29,531 nucleotides of DNA, taken from JAMXLO01 sp036494925. Its GTDB lineage: Bacteria; Pseudomonadota; Alphaproteobacteria; Acetobacterales; Acetobacteraceae. Numbering within the stretch: position 1 is the stretch's first letter; every line of letters starts with the position of its first letter. Below are positions 1 through 7,778 of the stretch, piece by piece. Made by a program: the position numbers and the translations under genes. The DNA lies in contig DASXNR010000439.1 of the NCBI GenBank assembly GCA_036494925.1, positions 1 through 29,531 on the forward strand, in the 5' to 3' direction. The notes under the pieces were generated by a model. That model saw only the letters and a program-made list of their open reading frames with translations, had not been told where the DNA came from and searched no databases.

Positions 1-575
1 ACCCGCGCGACCGGCGCATCGTAGGTGCGCTCCAGATGGAAGGTCGCATGTACCACCGAGCGGACGCCGATCTCATCCCCACCCTGCACGCGCACGACCT
101 CCTGCTCCAGCTTGTCGAGCGTGGTGCGCCAGCCGTCCGGCGCACCCGTCACCATCCATGCCGTCGACGGATCGATGAGGGTGTAGGTCTGCACCACATC
201 CATACGCGTCCCGCCAAGTGCGTCGGCGAAGTCGACCTCGGTATAGGCACGGAACAGCTGCTTTCCGGCGCTGTCGGTGCAGTGCATGTCGATCACCAGC
301 CTGCTGTACGGCGAGACTTCGACGAACCTGCCGCGGACCCAGTGCTCCTCGCCGGCCGGCGAGCGCATGCGAACGTCGAATGGGCCTCCGACATGCATCT
401 GTACCCTGGCGTCCGGAACCGTGAAGGTAGCCGGGCTGAACCAGCGCTTCACGTGGTCAGTGGAACTCCAGGCTTTGAACACCGTCTCGCGCCGGGCGTG
501 GAAGACCCGCGACAGCCTGAGCGGCGCCGGTTGCTGCAGGATTGCATCCTTGTCTGCCTCAAACGCCTGAGCCAT
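1..575 (-). CDS. SRPBCC / AHSA1-family protein, probably tandem domains (partial, C-terminus off the left edge)
   Basis: The reading frame opens at an ATG (573-575) behind a GAAGGAGAAG ribosome site and stays open to the window edge, giving 191 codons without a stop. The product starts MAQAFEADKD. It shows an AHSA1/START-like pattern: RVFHARRETVFKAWS near residues 20-34, HVKRWFSP, GGPFDVRMRSP, then YTLIDPSTAW. Near residue 175 a second copy of the domain opening begins (FHLERTYDAPVAR), so the full protein probably has two SRPBCC domains, about twice the usual 140-160 aa. It overlaps the end of the ArsR gene by 17 bp. The ArsR plus AHSA1 pair is a common operon form in which the regulator controls a lipid- or small-molecule-binding protein. 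No ligand can be named. Confidence 0.85.
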   Translation of the reverse strand, partial: MAQAFEADKDAILQQPAPLRLSRVFHARRETVFKAWSSTDHVKRWFSPATFTVPDARVQMHVGGPFDVRMRSPAGEEHWVRGRFVEVSPYSRLVIDMHCTDSAGKQLFRAYTEVDFADALGGTRMDVVQTYTLIDPSTAWMVTGAPDGWRTTLDKLEQEVVRVQGGDEIGVRSVVHATFHLERTYDAPVAR

Positions 576-915
576 CGTCTTCTCCTTCGTTGTCCAGGGT
601 TTTCAGGTAGTCGCCCAACCGGTCCAGGCGGTGCTGCCATTCGGTCCGCCGGGCGTTGATCCACTGCTCGGCCTGACTGAGTGCCTGGGGCTCGATCGCG
701 CAGGTGCGTACCCGGCCAACCTTTTCCGACCGCACCAGGCCCGCCGCCTCCAGAACGCCCAGGTGCTGCATGGCCGCGGGCAGCGACATGGGCAGCGGCT
801 TGGCCAGCTCGCTGACCGGCGCCGGCCCGTGGCTCAGCCGCTCCACGATCGCCCGGCGCGCCGGATCAGCGAGGGCGTGGAACAGGCGGTCCAATTCGGC
901 CGGTTGGTTAAGCAT
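559..915 (-). CDS. ArsR-family winged-helix transcriptional regulator
   Basis: This 118-aa protein has the compact ArsR/SmtB layout: FHALADPARRAIVERLSHGP (residues about 11-30), then a helix-turn-helix PVSELAKPLPMSLPAAMQHL with recognition helix, then the wing GLVRSEKVGRVRTCAIEP. The cysteine-rich metal-binding box of metal-sensing ArsR proteins is absent. The usual ELAxxLxxSxxAxxxHLxxL pattern is followed by WxxRLDRLGDYLKTLD, as in the regulators normally paired with AHSA1 proteins. Its 3' end overlaps the SRPBCC gene start by 17 bp, indicating translational coupling. It probably represses its own operon from the short region upstream of 915; the effector is unknown. Confidence 0.9.
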   Translation of the reverse strand: MLNQPAELDRLFHALADPARRAIVERLSHGPAPVSELAKPLPMSLPAAMQHLGVLEAAGLVRSEKVGRVRTCAIEPQALSQAEQWINARRTEWQHRLDRLGDYLKTLDNEGEDDGSGV

Positions 916-1022
916 ACACCTAAGTATGGTCGCCGCGGACGGTTAAGCAAGGGCTTTAGTATTGAGGAAATAACACGTTGCCGTGACCCGGCAGACAGTC
1001 TCAGTTGGAAAACCGTGGGGCT

Positions 1023-2231
1023 TCAGCCTGGCGTGCCGTCCGTCATTACCGCGTGCTGAGCCATCAGCGCGTCGATCTCGCTCGGCGTGCAGCCTGCCTC
1101 CGCGAGCACCTCTCGCGTGTGCTGGCCGAGACGGGGAGCGAAGCGGCCGGTGGGCGGCTCGGTCTCCGACCATCTGCTGGGCTCGCGCATGGTGCGGATG
1201 CGGCCTTCGGACGGATGCTTCTCGATGCGAAAGAATTCGACGTCGGCAAGGTGCGGATCCTCGAGCAGGCTCTCCAGCGTGTGCGGACGGATGCAGGGAA
1301 TGTCGTTGCGCTGGAGCAGATCGAGCCACTCGTCGGTGGTGCGATGCCGCAGTTCCTCGCCGAGCATCGCGTAGAGCGCATCGATGTTCGCTGTGCGGGA
1401 AGCGATGTCGGCAAAGCGTGGGTCGGTTTCCACGACATGCGACTTGCCGATCGCCTCGAAGAAACGGCGCCATTGACCGTCGTTGTAGGGGAGCACCGCG
1501 ATGAAGCCGTCCTTGGTCGGGTACGGACGGCGATGTTGCGACAGAGTGCGCGCGTAGCCGGCAGGACCGGTGGGCGGATCGAAGGTGCGGCCTTGCATGT
1601 GCTCGGCGAGCACGAACTGCGCCATGGTTTCGAACATCGGTACTTCGATGCACTGGCCGATGCCGGTGCGCGCGCGTGCCAGCAGTCCGGCCAACAGCGC
1701 ATTGGCGGCCGCCGAACCGACGATACGGTCGATCGCCGCCATCGGGATAAAGCGCGGCTCGCCGGTGGAGCGTTGCAGCAGCATCGGAATGCCCGAGGCC
1801 GCCTGGATCAGGTCGTCGTAGGCCGGGCGCCCGGCGTAACGCCCGCCGCTGCCGTAGCCGACCATGCTGAGATAGACGATGGCAGGGTTGCGCTGCTTCA
1901 CCGCCTCATAGTCGAGCCCGAGGCGCGCGAGCGCCTGCGGACGGATGTTCGAGGCAAGCGCATCGACGGTGGGCACCAGTCGCAACAGTGCCTCGCGGGC
2001 CGCCGGCTGCTTGAGGTCCATGGCGATGCTGCGCTTGCCGCGCGCGTTGTGCTGAAAGCTGCCGCTCATGCCGCGATGGCACGGCACGCCGGTATAGCGG
2101 GACGAGTCACCCTCCGGCGCTTCGACCTTGATCATGTCGGCGCCATAGTCGGCGAGGATGCGGGTACACCATGGGCCCATCTGCACCGTTGTCAGATCGA
2201 GCACACGAATGCCGGCAAGGGGTCCGCTCAT
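1023..2231 (-). CDS. CaiB/BaiF family CoA-transferase (class III)
   Basis: The 402-aa product matches class III CoA-transferases from end to end. It opens with PLAGIRVLDLTTVQMGPWC (residues 4-22) and continues with LADYGADMIKVEAPEGD, NARGKRSIAMDLK, and PAYDDLIQAASG near 137-147, whose aspartate is the expected acyl-anhydride catalytic residue. The C-terminal RLGQHTREVL segment is also typical. I chose the ATG at 2231, where the family N-terminus begins; an upstream in-frame extension to 2366 shows no family similarity and crosses a PIN-domain remnant on the other strand. A ribosome site at this start is weak. The reaction is transfer of CoA between carboxylic acids in the cytoplasm. It lies downstream of an LLM flavoprotein, an SDR and an amidohydrolase on the same strand, consistent with activation of a catabolic intermediate. 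The substrate cannot be inferred. Confidence 0.92.
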   Translation of the reverse strand: MSGPLAGIRVLDLTTVQMGPWCTRILADYGADMIKVEAPEGDSSRYTGVPCHRGMSGSFQHNARGKRSIAMDLKQPAAREALLRLVPTVDALASNIRPQALARLGLDYEAVKQRNPAIVYLSMVGYGSGGRYAGRPAYDDLIQAASGIPMLLQRSTGEPRFIPMAAIDRIVGSAAANALLAGLLARARTGIGQCIEVPMFETMAQFVLAEHMQGRTFDPPTGPAGYARTLSQHRRPYPTKDGFIAVLPYNDGQWRRFFEAIGKSHVVETDPRFADIASRTANIDALYAMLGEELRHRTTDEWLDLLQRNDIPCIRPHTLESLLEDPHLADVEFFRIEKHPSEGRIRTMREPSRWSETEPPTGRFAPRLGQHTREVLAEAGCTPSEIDALMAQHAVMTDGTPG

Positions 2232-2334
2232 GGATTGAACCGATGCACCAGAATGAGGCTCACCATTGTCGATGTATGACGCATCATCGCGACGCCCGAA
2301 GTCATCAATGCGCTCCGCCACGAACCGGCGTGGC

Positions 2335-2442
2335 CTTTTGCTCGAAGTCAATGTGCTGATCGCCATGATCGGCCAGACCCACGTCGACCATAACGCCGCT
2401 CACAGTTGGTTTCACACGACGAGCGTCGGCGTCGCCTCTTCA
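2335..2442 (+). pseudogene. VapC-like PIN-domain toxin fragment (decayed)
   Basis: The translation of this stretch contains LLLEVNVLIAMI, HVDHNAAHSWF and VGVASS, which matches the opening 35-40 residues of VapC-type PIN ribonucleases (usual form LLDVNVLIAL...H..H..A..WF.....WAS). The first catalytic aspartate of the LLDVN motif is glutamate here. The similarity stops after about 36 residues, and the later PIN acidic residues are missing; the frame runs on into sequence antisense to the LLM gene. No intact start with a ribosome site or antitoxin gene is visible next to it. It is therefore a remnant of a toxin-antitoxin locus rather than a working toxin. Family recognition is from memory of the motif, not a search. 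Confidence 0.55.
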
Positions 2443-2466
2443 GCGTGGCGAAGTCCGATTTTGCCG

Positions 2467-3702
2467 TCACGTCCCGGTGCGGTACTTGTTCAGGTCGGGC
2501 ACGTTGCTGGCCGAGGCGCTCAACATTGGCGACCGCGTGACCGCCAACGCGGCGACGGCGGCCTCATTCTCGCTGATCTTGGCCATGATCGCTTCGCGCG
2601 AGCGCTCGAACACGCCACGGTTGTTGGTGACAAAGTCCTGCGACTTCCGCAGCCCGGCCAGATAGCCATTGATCTCCGGCACGACATAGCGCGCCACCAT
2701 GTCCCAGCTTCGCATGGTGTTCTCAGGATTGGCCCAGTCGTGCACGAAGCCGACCACCGTGCCGAACCCGCCGCTCAGCTCCAGCACCGACTTGATCCGC
2801 TCCACCAGGTCGTCCGGCGTGCCGATCGTGGACACGGCGCCATCCGAGAACGCGGTCTTGTCCACCGCCTCGTCCGGCGTCTTGAACGGACGTGAGCCAG
2901 GGCGCTGCAACGTACCGGTGATGTACTCGTTGTGATGACGCAGCAGGCCGTCGCGGGCCTCGGCGCGCGCCTTCTCGCGGGTTTCGGCGATATGCCAGCT
3001 CAGCAGCACGCGCCAGTTCCTGCGATCCACCGTCTTGCCATGCTTGACGGCGGCGGATTCGGCAAAACCCCATTGCGTCGGCAGCGCGTTCAGGCCTTCC
3101 TCCGACAGTGACCCGATCGAGATGATGCCAATGCCGTGCTTGCCGGCCAGCGTCATGCCGGACGGGCTTATCTGCGACGCGACGGCGAATTCCATCTCCT
3201 CCTGCAACGGCAGCAATTGCAGGGCTGCATCCTGCAGCGTGAACCATTCGGAGCGGGCGGTGACGCGCTCGCCGTTGAACAGTCGGCGAATGACGGCGAT
3301 CGCCTCGTCCTGGCGGTCGCGCAGCACCATCGGATCGATCCCGAGCGTGTGCGCGTCGGACGCCAGCGCGCCGGGTCCCGAGCCAAAGATCGCGCGCCCA
3401 CCGGTCATGTGGTCGAGCTGCACCATGCGCTGCGCGACATTGAAAGGATGGTGGTAGGGCAGCGAGACCACGCCGGTCGCCAGCATGATGCGTTTGGTGC
3501 GCTCGCCGGCGGCGGCGAGGAACATCTCCGGCGACCCGATCATCTCCCAGTCGCTGGAATGGTGCTCGCCGCACCAGAATTCGTCGTAGCCCAGCTTGTC
3601 CAGCAACTCGACGAGATCGAGGTCGCGTCGGAACTGCAACATCGGATGCTCGCCGACCGGATGGTGCGGGGCGAGGAACGCGCCGAAACGTAGCCGTGGC
3701 AT
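2467..3702 (-). CDS. LLM-class flavin-dependent oxidoreductase (limonene 1,2-monooxygenase-like)
   Basis: This 411-aa bacterial-luciferase-fold flavoprotein begins MPRLRFGAFLAPHHPVGEHP, a start typical of the limonene-monooxygenase-like branch. It continues with GYDEFWCGEHHSSDWE (about 39-54), the conserved GERTKRIMLATGVVSLPYHHP, and DHMTGGRAIFGSGPG. These are the FMNH2-binding and barrel strand signatures. I chose the ATG at 3702 because it follows a CAGGAGC ribosome site and matches the family N-terminus; an open extension upstream to 3825 looks like non-coding translation. The enzyme would use reduced FMN supplied by a separate reductase, and none is encoded nearby. It lies between the SDR and CoA-transferase genes of the same strand. 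The monooxygenase role is family knowledge; terpene-like chemistry is only a guess. Confidence 0.9.
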   Translation of the reverse strand: MPRLRFGAFLAPHHPVGEHPMLQFRRDLDLVELLDKLGYDEFWCGEHHSSDWEMIGSPEMFLAAAGERTKRIMLATGVVSLPYHHPFNVAQRMVQLDHMTGGRAIFGSGPGALASDAHTLGIDPMVLRDRQDEAIAVIRRLFNGERVTARSEWFTLQDAALQLLPLQEEMEFAVASQISPSGMTLAGKHGIGIISIGSLSEEGLNALPTQWGFAESAAVKHGKTVDRRNWRVLLSWHIAETREKARAEARDGLLRHHNEYITGTLQRPGSRPFKTPDEAVDKTAFSDGAVSTIGTPDDLVERIKSVLELSGGFGTVVGFVHDWANPENTMRSWDMVARYVVPEINGYLAGLRKSQDFVTNNRGVFERSREAIMAKISENEAAVAALAVTRSPMLSASASNVPDLNKYRTGT

Positions 3703-3781
3703 GGGGTGGGTGCTCCTGTGTCTTCCGGCTACCGATAGTTCCTTTTCGCCCGCGGTGGAACTGGTCGGCCGGCGTGCGCTG

Positions 3782-4642
3782 TCAGTGGCTCGGCTTGGTC
3801 GAAAACGGCGTGAGCTGAAGTTCATGCGTCCAGCACGACCGGTCCTGGGTGTGCAGGTAGTAGAACGCCTCGGCGATCTTGACCGGATTGATCACGAGCT
3901 CGGGGCGGTTCTGTACCTTCGGGAGTGCCCGCGTTCCGGGTGAATCGATGGTCCCGTCGATCACCACGTTGGCCACGTGCACGCCGTGCTCGGAGTATTC
4001 CTCGGTGAGCACCTGTGCGAGCGCGCGCATCATGACCCGCGGGTAGTAAAGCGACTCTCCGGTGTTTCGCTTGGTCCCGCGCAGCGACTTGGAGTTGTTC
4101 GAGAACAAGAATGACCCGGCTCCCTTCCTGCGCATCGCCGGCAAGACTTCCTTGGCGACCAGGAATGGCCCACGGCTGGCGATGTGTTGTGCGGTATCGA
4201 ACATCTCCACCGGAATGTACTCGAGCAGTTCCTTCCCTGGGGGAAGATCGCGTCCCTCAAGATAGCCCGCATTATAGATCAGCACGTCCGGGTCGCCGGC
4301 GTCGCGACGGATAGCGGCGAATGCCGCCGCGACCGAGTCTTCCAAGGAGAGATCAAGCTCCACGATCGTGCATTCGCCACCCTGCTCCCTGATGGCCGCC
4401 GCCAGTGTTGAGGCGTTGGCAGCGGTGCGCGTCGTCAGCACGACGAAAAGACCCTCCTGGGCGAACTTCTGCGCGATGGCGCCCCCGACCCCCCAGCGCA
4501 CGCCGACCGGCAGGTCGCTGTCGTCCAGTGGCCGGCCGTGCGCCAGCAAGGTATTGCGCCCATCCGACTGCCACTTGGAGGTGGCGCCGACCACCACGGC
4601 GACCTCCTTACCCTTGGTGTTCGTCTTGTGATGCTCGCTCAT
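3782..4642 (-). CDS. Divergent SDR-family oxidoreductase with an insertion in the cofactor motif
   Basis: The 286-aa product is a Rossmann-fold short-chain dehydrogenase by its KEVAVVVGATS start (residues 12-22), LDLSLEDS, VLIYNAGYLEG near 120-130 (equivalent to NNAG), and the GPFLVAKEVLPAMRRKGAGSFLFSNN region, written here as separate pieces GPFLVAKEVLPAM and GSFLFSNNS. Two things are odd. The TGxxxGxG motif is split: GATS at 19-22 is separated from GVGGAIA at 51-57 by about 28 residues. The YxxxK pair is also not intact: YYPRVMMRAL (199-208) has tyrosines but no lysine four residues on. The start at 4642 follows an AAAGGAAA ribosome site. It is cotranscribed with the amidohydrolase, 37 bp upstream. 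It may be a reductase with altered chemistry or a non-catalytic homologue. Confidence 0.85.
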   Translation of the reverse strand: MSEHHKTNTKGKEVAVVVGATSKWQSDGRNTLLAHGRPLDDSDLPVGVRWGVGGAIAQKFAQEGLFVVLTTRTAANASTLAAAIREQGGECTIVELDLSLEDSVAAAFAAIRRDAGDPDVLIYNAGYLEGRDLPPGKELLEYIPVEMFDTAQHIASRGPFLVAKEVLPAMRRKGAGSFLFSNNSKSLRGTKRNTGESLYYPRVMMRALAQVLTEEYSEHGVHVANVVIDGTIDSPGTRALPKVQNRPELVINPVKIAEAFYYLHTQDRSCWTHELQLTPFSTKPSH

Positions 4643-4679
4643 TCGGACGTGTTTCCTTTGTCGTTCGTGGAATTCGAGG

Positions 4680-5507
4680 TCACGCTGCCCGCTGCCATCC
4701 CCACCATGCGCAAAGCGCATCGCCCATGATGAGCCGCCTGTCGTCATCGCCTAGCCACGGCAATTCCTCAGTGAACATCGTCACGCACTGACGCCACGAG
4801 CAGGGCATCTTTGTGATGTCGGTGCCCCAGAACATTCGATGCGGACCGAACGCGTCGTAGGTTTGTCGCAGATATGTGTGCATCTTGGGAAACGGATAGG
4901 CCTCGCCGGAATAGCCCGGCGCGCCGGTCGCCTTGACGGCCACATTGGGTAACCTCGCCAGCGCCAGAAGCTCCGGCATGTGAGTCATGGCCGCCGCGTC
5001 TTTCAATGTGGTCAGCCCGCCGCGACCGCCCAGGTGATCGATCGTCAACCGAAGCCCGGGGTGGCGTTCGGCAATCCGGCCAAGCTCTGCAAGCGAATCG
5101 GTCGCCAGCGCCGCAATCGGGACACCGGCATCTTCGGCTGCCGCCCAAAGCCAGTCGATCGTGCCATCGTGCAGCCACTGCCGCGCTGGATCGCTCAAGA
5201 ACCCGTAGCGCAGGCCGAGCATTCCCGGTTGCCGCCGCCAATCCGCGATGCGTGTGCGAGACTCCGGCTGGTCGAGCGGCACCGCGCCCATGATCGCGAA
5301 CCTGCCCGGATAGTTCTGCACGGCCTTGAATGCCATGTCGGTCGATTCCGGGTCCCAGCCGGGTGGATGGATGACCGCGGCATCGACACCGCCTTCATCC
5401 ATCAGGACGACGGCCTCCTCGGGGGTGAAGTGCGTGACCTGGCGATGCGAGAGGTTGCTCGGCAATCCGGAGCCCCAAAGGTGGATCTGGGCATCGACTA
5501 TCTGCAT
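4680..5507 (-). CDS. Amidohydrolase family protein (Amidohydro_2, metal-dependent hydrolase/decarboxylase type)
   Basis: The 275-aa product is a TIM-barrel hydrolase of the Amidohydro_2 family, which includes lactonases such as 2-pyrone-4,6-dicarboxylate hydrolase and several decarboxylases. It begins MQIVDAQIHLWG, the strand-1 metal motif in the DAQxH variant. It continues with AAVIHPPGWDPES, GRFAIMGAVPLD, LRLTIDHLGGRGG (about 162-174), VAVKATG, and FGPHRMFWGTDITKMP with the strand-8 aspartate. The length is normal for the family. The start at 5507 sits behind GGGAAGG; the longer open frame to 5588 has no family match. It is the first gene of a minus-strand run with the SDR, LLM flavoprotein and CoA-transferase, suggesting ring or lactone hydrolysis in the same degradation route. 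Confidence 0.9.
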   Translation of the reverse strand: MQIVDAQIHLWGSGLPSNLSHRQVTHFTPEEAVVLMDEGGVDAAVIHPPGWDPESTDMAFKAVQNYPGRFAIMGAVPLDQPESRTRIADWRRQPGMLGLRYGFLSDPARQWLHDGTIDWLWAAAEDAGVPIAALATDSLAELGRIAERHPGLRLTIDHLGGRGGLTTLKDAAAMTHMPELLALARLPNVAVKATGAPGYSGEAYPFPKMHTYLRQTYDAFGPHRMFWGTDITKMPCSWRQCVTMFTEELPWLGDDDRRLIMGDALCAWWGWQRAA

Positions 5508-5984
5508 CGCGGACCTTCCCTTGAATCTTGTGCATCGGGCAGAAGTGCCGTCGCGGCGTTGGCGGAAATTAGCGTAACGGCGTCGCAAGCGGTGTGAGGG
5601 TATCGCCTCATGCGGTCAGGTCAATGCAGCGCTCCTTGATCACTCGTGGGTAGTGTGCGACGCTGCCAATGGACTCGCCGATAATCGTATCCATCCCCTT
5701 TCTTCTGCTGCTTTGGTGCCGCGATGCTGGGGATCTTCCGGCGGTGTGCGAAAGATTTGTTGAGCTGGTGAAGAGCCACCGACGCGCAAGCTTTCATCGC
5801 TTTGTCACAGAGTGTGCCGCTATCCGTGGCTATTCAATTTTGGTCAATCCCCCAGCTGTCGTCAGCCTGCAGCTATTGTCGATTCCGCATCGTCGATGTA
5901 CCGATTTCACTGCGAGGCTTGAGCATCACCGTGGGCGTCGTGTAACTACCACGACGCCGCAAAGCACAACAACGGAGACAGCGG
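5508..5984. promoter_or_regulatory. Divergent intergenic region between the amidohydrolase and sulfatase units
   Basis: This 477-bp stretch separates two divergently transcribed gene runs and must carry both promoters. It is less GC-rich than its surroundings, for example CTATTCAATTTTGGTCAATC at about 5830-5849. I could not pick a convincing -35/-10 pair or operator. An open frame from 5669 to 6010 on the plus strand shows no recognisable family and overlaps the sulfatase start, so I do not call it a gene. The sulfatase ribosome site, CGGAGA, is at its right end. Confidence 0.5.
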
Positions 5985-7677
5985 ATGATCGCGAGGTCCA
6001 GGTTCATTAGGGTTCTCGGTGCGTTCGTTGTCGGGGCCGTACTGGCCGCCACGACATTGGTTGGCCCTCACGCGCAAGCTCAGACGCCGGCACGAAAGCC
6101 CAATATCCTCGTCATCATGGGCGACGATGTCGGCTGGTTCAACGTCGGCGCCTACCACCGCGGAATCATGTCGGGCAAGACGCCCAACCTCGACAAGCTG
6201 GCTTCCGAAGGCATGATGTTCACCGACTATTATGCCGAGGCAAGCTGCACGGCCGGCCGCGCCAACTTCATCACCGGCGAGTTGCCGCTGCGCACCGGCC
6301 TTACCACGGTCGGTCAGGCCGGCGCGGACGTCGGCATGCCAGACGAGGCAGTGACGCTCGCCACCGTGCTGAAGTCGCTCGGCTACGAGACCGGGCAGTT
6401 CGGTAAGAACCATCTGGGCGATCTGAACAAGTTCCTGCCAACGGTACACGGGTTCGATGAGTTCTTCGGCTACCTGTACCACCTCGATGCGATGTCCGAT
6501 CCGTACTGGTTCGACTACCCGCAGGACTGGATCGACAAGTATGGACCGCGCGACCTGATCCATTCCTACGCGACCGACGTGGACGACCCCGCGGTGCAGC
6601 CCCGCTGGGGCAAGGTCGGCAGGCAGCGGATTGTCGACGAGGGTCCCCTGGCGCCGTTCCCGGACATGGCCGGTCGGCAGAACTGGCAGGAAGGCCGCAA
6701 AGCCCGCTACGACATGGAGACCTTCGACAGCGTGCTGGTGAAGGCCAGTTCGGACTTCATGGACAAGGCGAAGCAGGACGGCAAGCCGTTCTTCATCTGG
6801 CACAACACCACGCGCATGCACGTGTTCACCTACATCCCGCCCAAGTACCAGGCGAAGATGAACTACCAGAGCAACTACGGCCTGGAAGAGGCCGGCATGG
6901 CGCAGATGGACGACAGCATCGGCGATCTGTTGAAGCACCTGCAGGACATCGGCGAGGCCGACAACACCATCGTCATCTTCACCACCGACAACGGCGCGGA
7001 GGTATTCACCTGGCCCGATGGCGGCATGACGCCGTTCAGGGCCACCAAGGGCACGGTGTTCGAAGGCGGCTTCCGCGTGCCGGCGATCATCCGCTGGCCG
7101 GGAAAGGTCAAGCCGGGCGCGGTGGAGAACGGTATCTTTTCCGGCCTCGACTGGCTGCCGACGCTCGCCGATGCGGCGGGGAATCCCAACATCACGACCC
7201 AGCTCCTGTCCGGCGTGAAGCTGGGTGACCGCACCTACAAGAACCATCTCGACGGCTATGACCAGACCGAACTGCTGCTGGGCAAGGGGCCGTCGACACG
7301 ACATGAGCTGTTCTACTTTGGCGGGCCGAAGCTGGGCGCTCCGCATCGACGACTTCAAGTTCCAGTTCTATCAGCAGCCCTACGGCTGGCCTGGCGAGAA
7401 GGTGACGACCGACATGCCGACGATCGTCAATATCCGGCAGGATCCGTTTGAACGCACGCCGTCGATCCGCGGCGAAAATCTGAACACAATGGGCGGCGGC
7501 TACATGAACGAGTTCTATGCCCGTGAGTTCTGGCGCTTTGTGTTGGTGCAGCAGACGGTCGCGGGACTGGCGAAAACGGCGATCGACTATCCGCCGATGC
7601 AGGCTCCCGCGTCATTCAATCTCGACGCGGTCAAGGCTCAGGTCGACGAGATGATCAAGGAACACGAGGGGCAGTAG
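5985..7677 (+). pseudogene. Arylsulfatase (sulfatase family, exported), interrupted by a frameshift
   Basis: Two overlapping frames make one protein of about 564 aa. The first (from the ATG at 5985, ribosome site CGGAGA) carries a Sec signal peptide ending near HAQAQ (residue 33), NILVIMGDDVGW with metal-binding aspartates 47-48, the formylglycine motif CTAGR at 88-92 (CxAxR form), GKNHLGD at 140-146, and FTTDNGAEVF. After FYFGGPKLGA the frame changes at about 7338-7340, and the second frame continues with LRIDDFKFQFYQQPYGW to EHEGQ, stop at 7675-7677. The simplest explanation is loss of two bases in a GCGCGC run. Without repair the first frame ends out of frame at 7451. The enzyme would hydrolyse sulfate esters in the periplasm after conversion of Cys88 to formylglycine; no maturase gene is in the window. 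It may be a true mutation or an assembly error. Confidence 0.88.
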
Positions 7678-7691
7678 CGAACAGCGACCGA

Positions 7692-7732
7692 TGCAGGCAG
7701 GGAGTGGCTGCGCTTGCCGCCACCTGCCTGCA
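7692..7732. repeat. Intergenic hairpin between sulfatase and HAD genes
   Basis: TGCAGGCAG (7692-7700) with GTGG (7704-7707) pairs with CCAC (7720-7723) and CTGCCTGCA (7724-7732), giving a 13-bp stem with a three-base bulge and a 12-nt loop. There is no T-run after it, so it is not a classic intrinsic terminator. It may attenuate or stabilise transcript between the sulfatase and the next gene, which starts 46 bp further on. Confidence 0.45.
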
Positions 7733-7778
7733 GCGGAGCCACAACGTTCAGCAGACCACACCCGGTAGGGAATAATCT

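Noticed and set aside
1005..2279. Open frame of 424 codons on the plus strand opposite the CoA-transferase
   Set aside because: It mirrors the CaiB/BaiF gene and shows no family pattern of its own.
2266..2895. Possible intact toxin gene starting at 2266
   Set aside because: PIN similarity is limited to about 36 residues; the rest is antisense to the LLM gene, so only a remnant is reported.
5669..6010. 113-codon open frame in the divergent gap before the sulfatase
   Set aside because: No family pattern and no good ribosome site, and it overlaps the sulfatase signal peptide in another frame.
5946..7358. Open frame of 470 codons on the minus strand opposite the sulfatase
   Set aside because: The plus strand has the sulfatase signal peptide and catalytic motifs; the antisense frame has only low-complexity Arg/His/Val-rich sequence.
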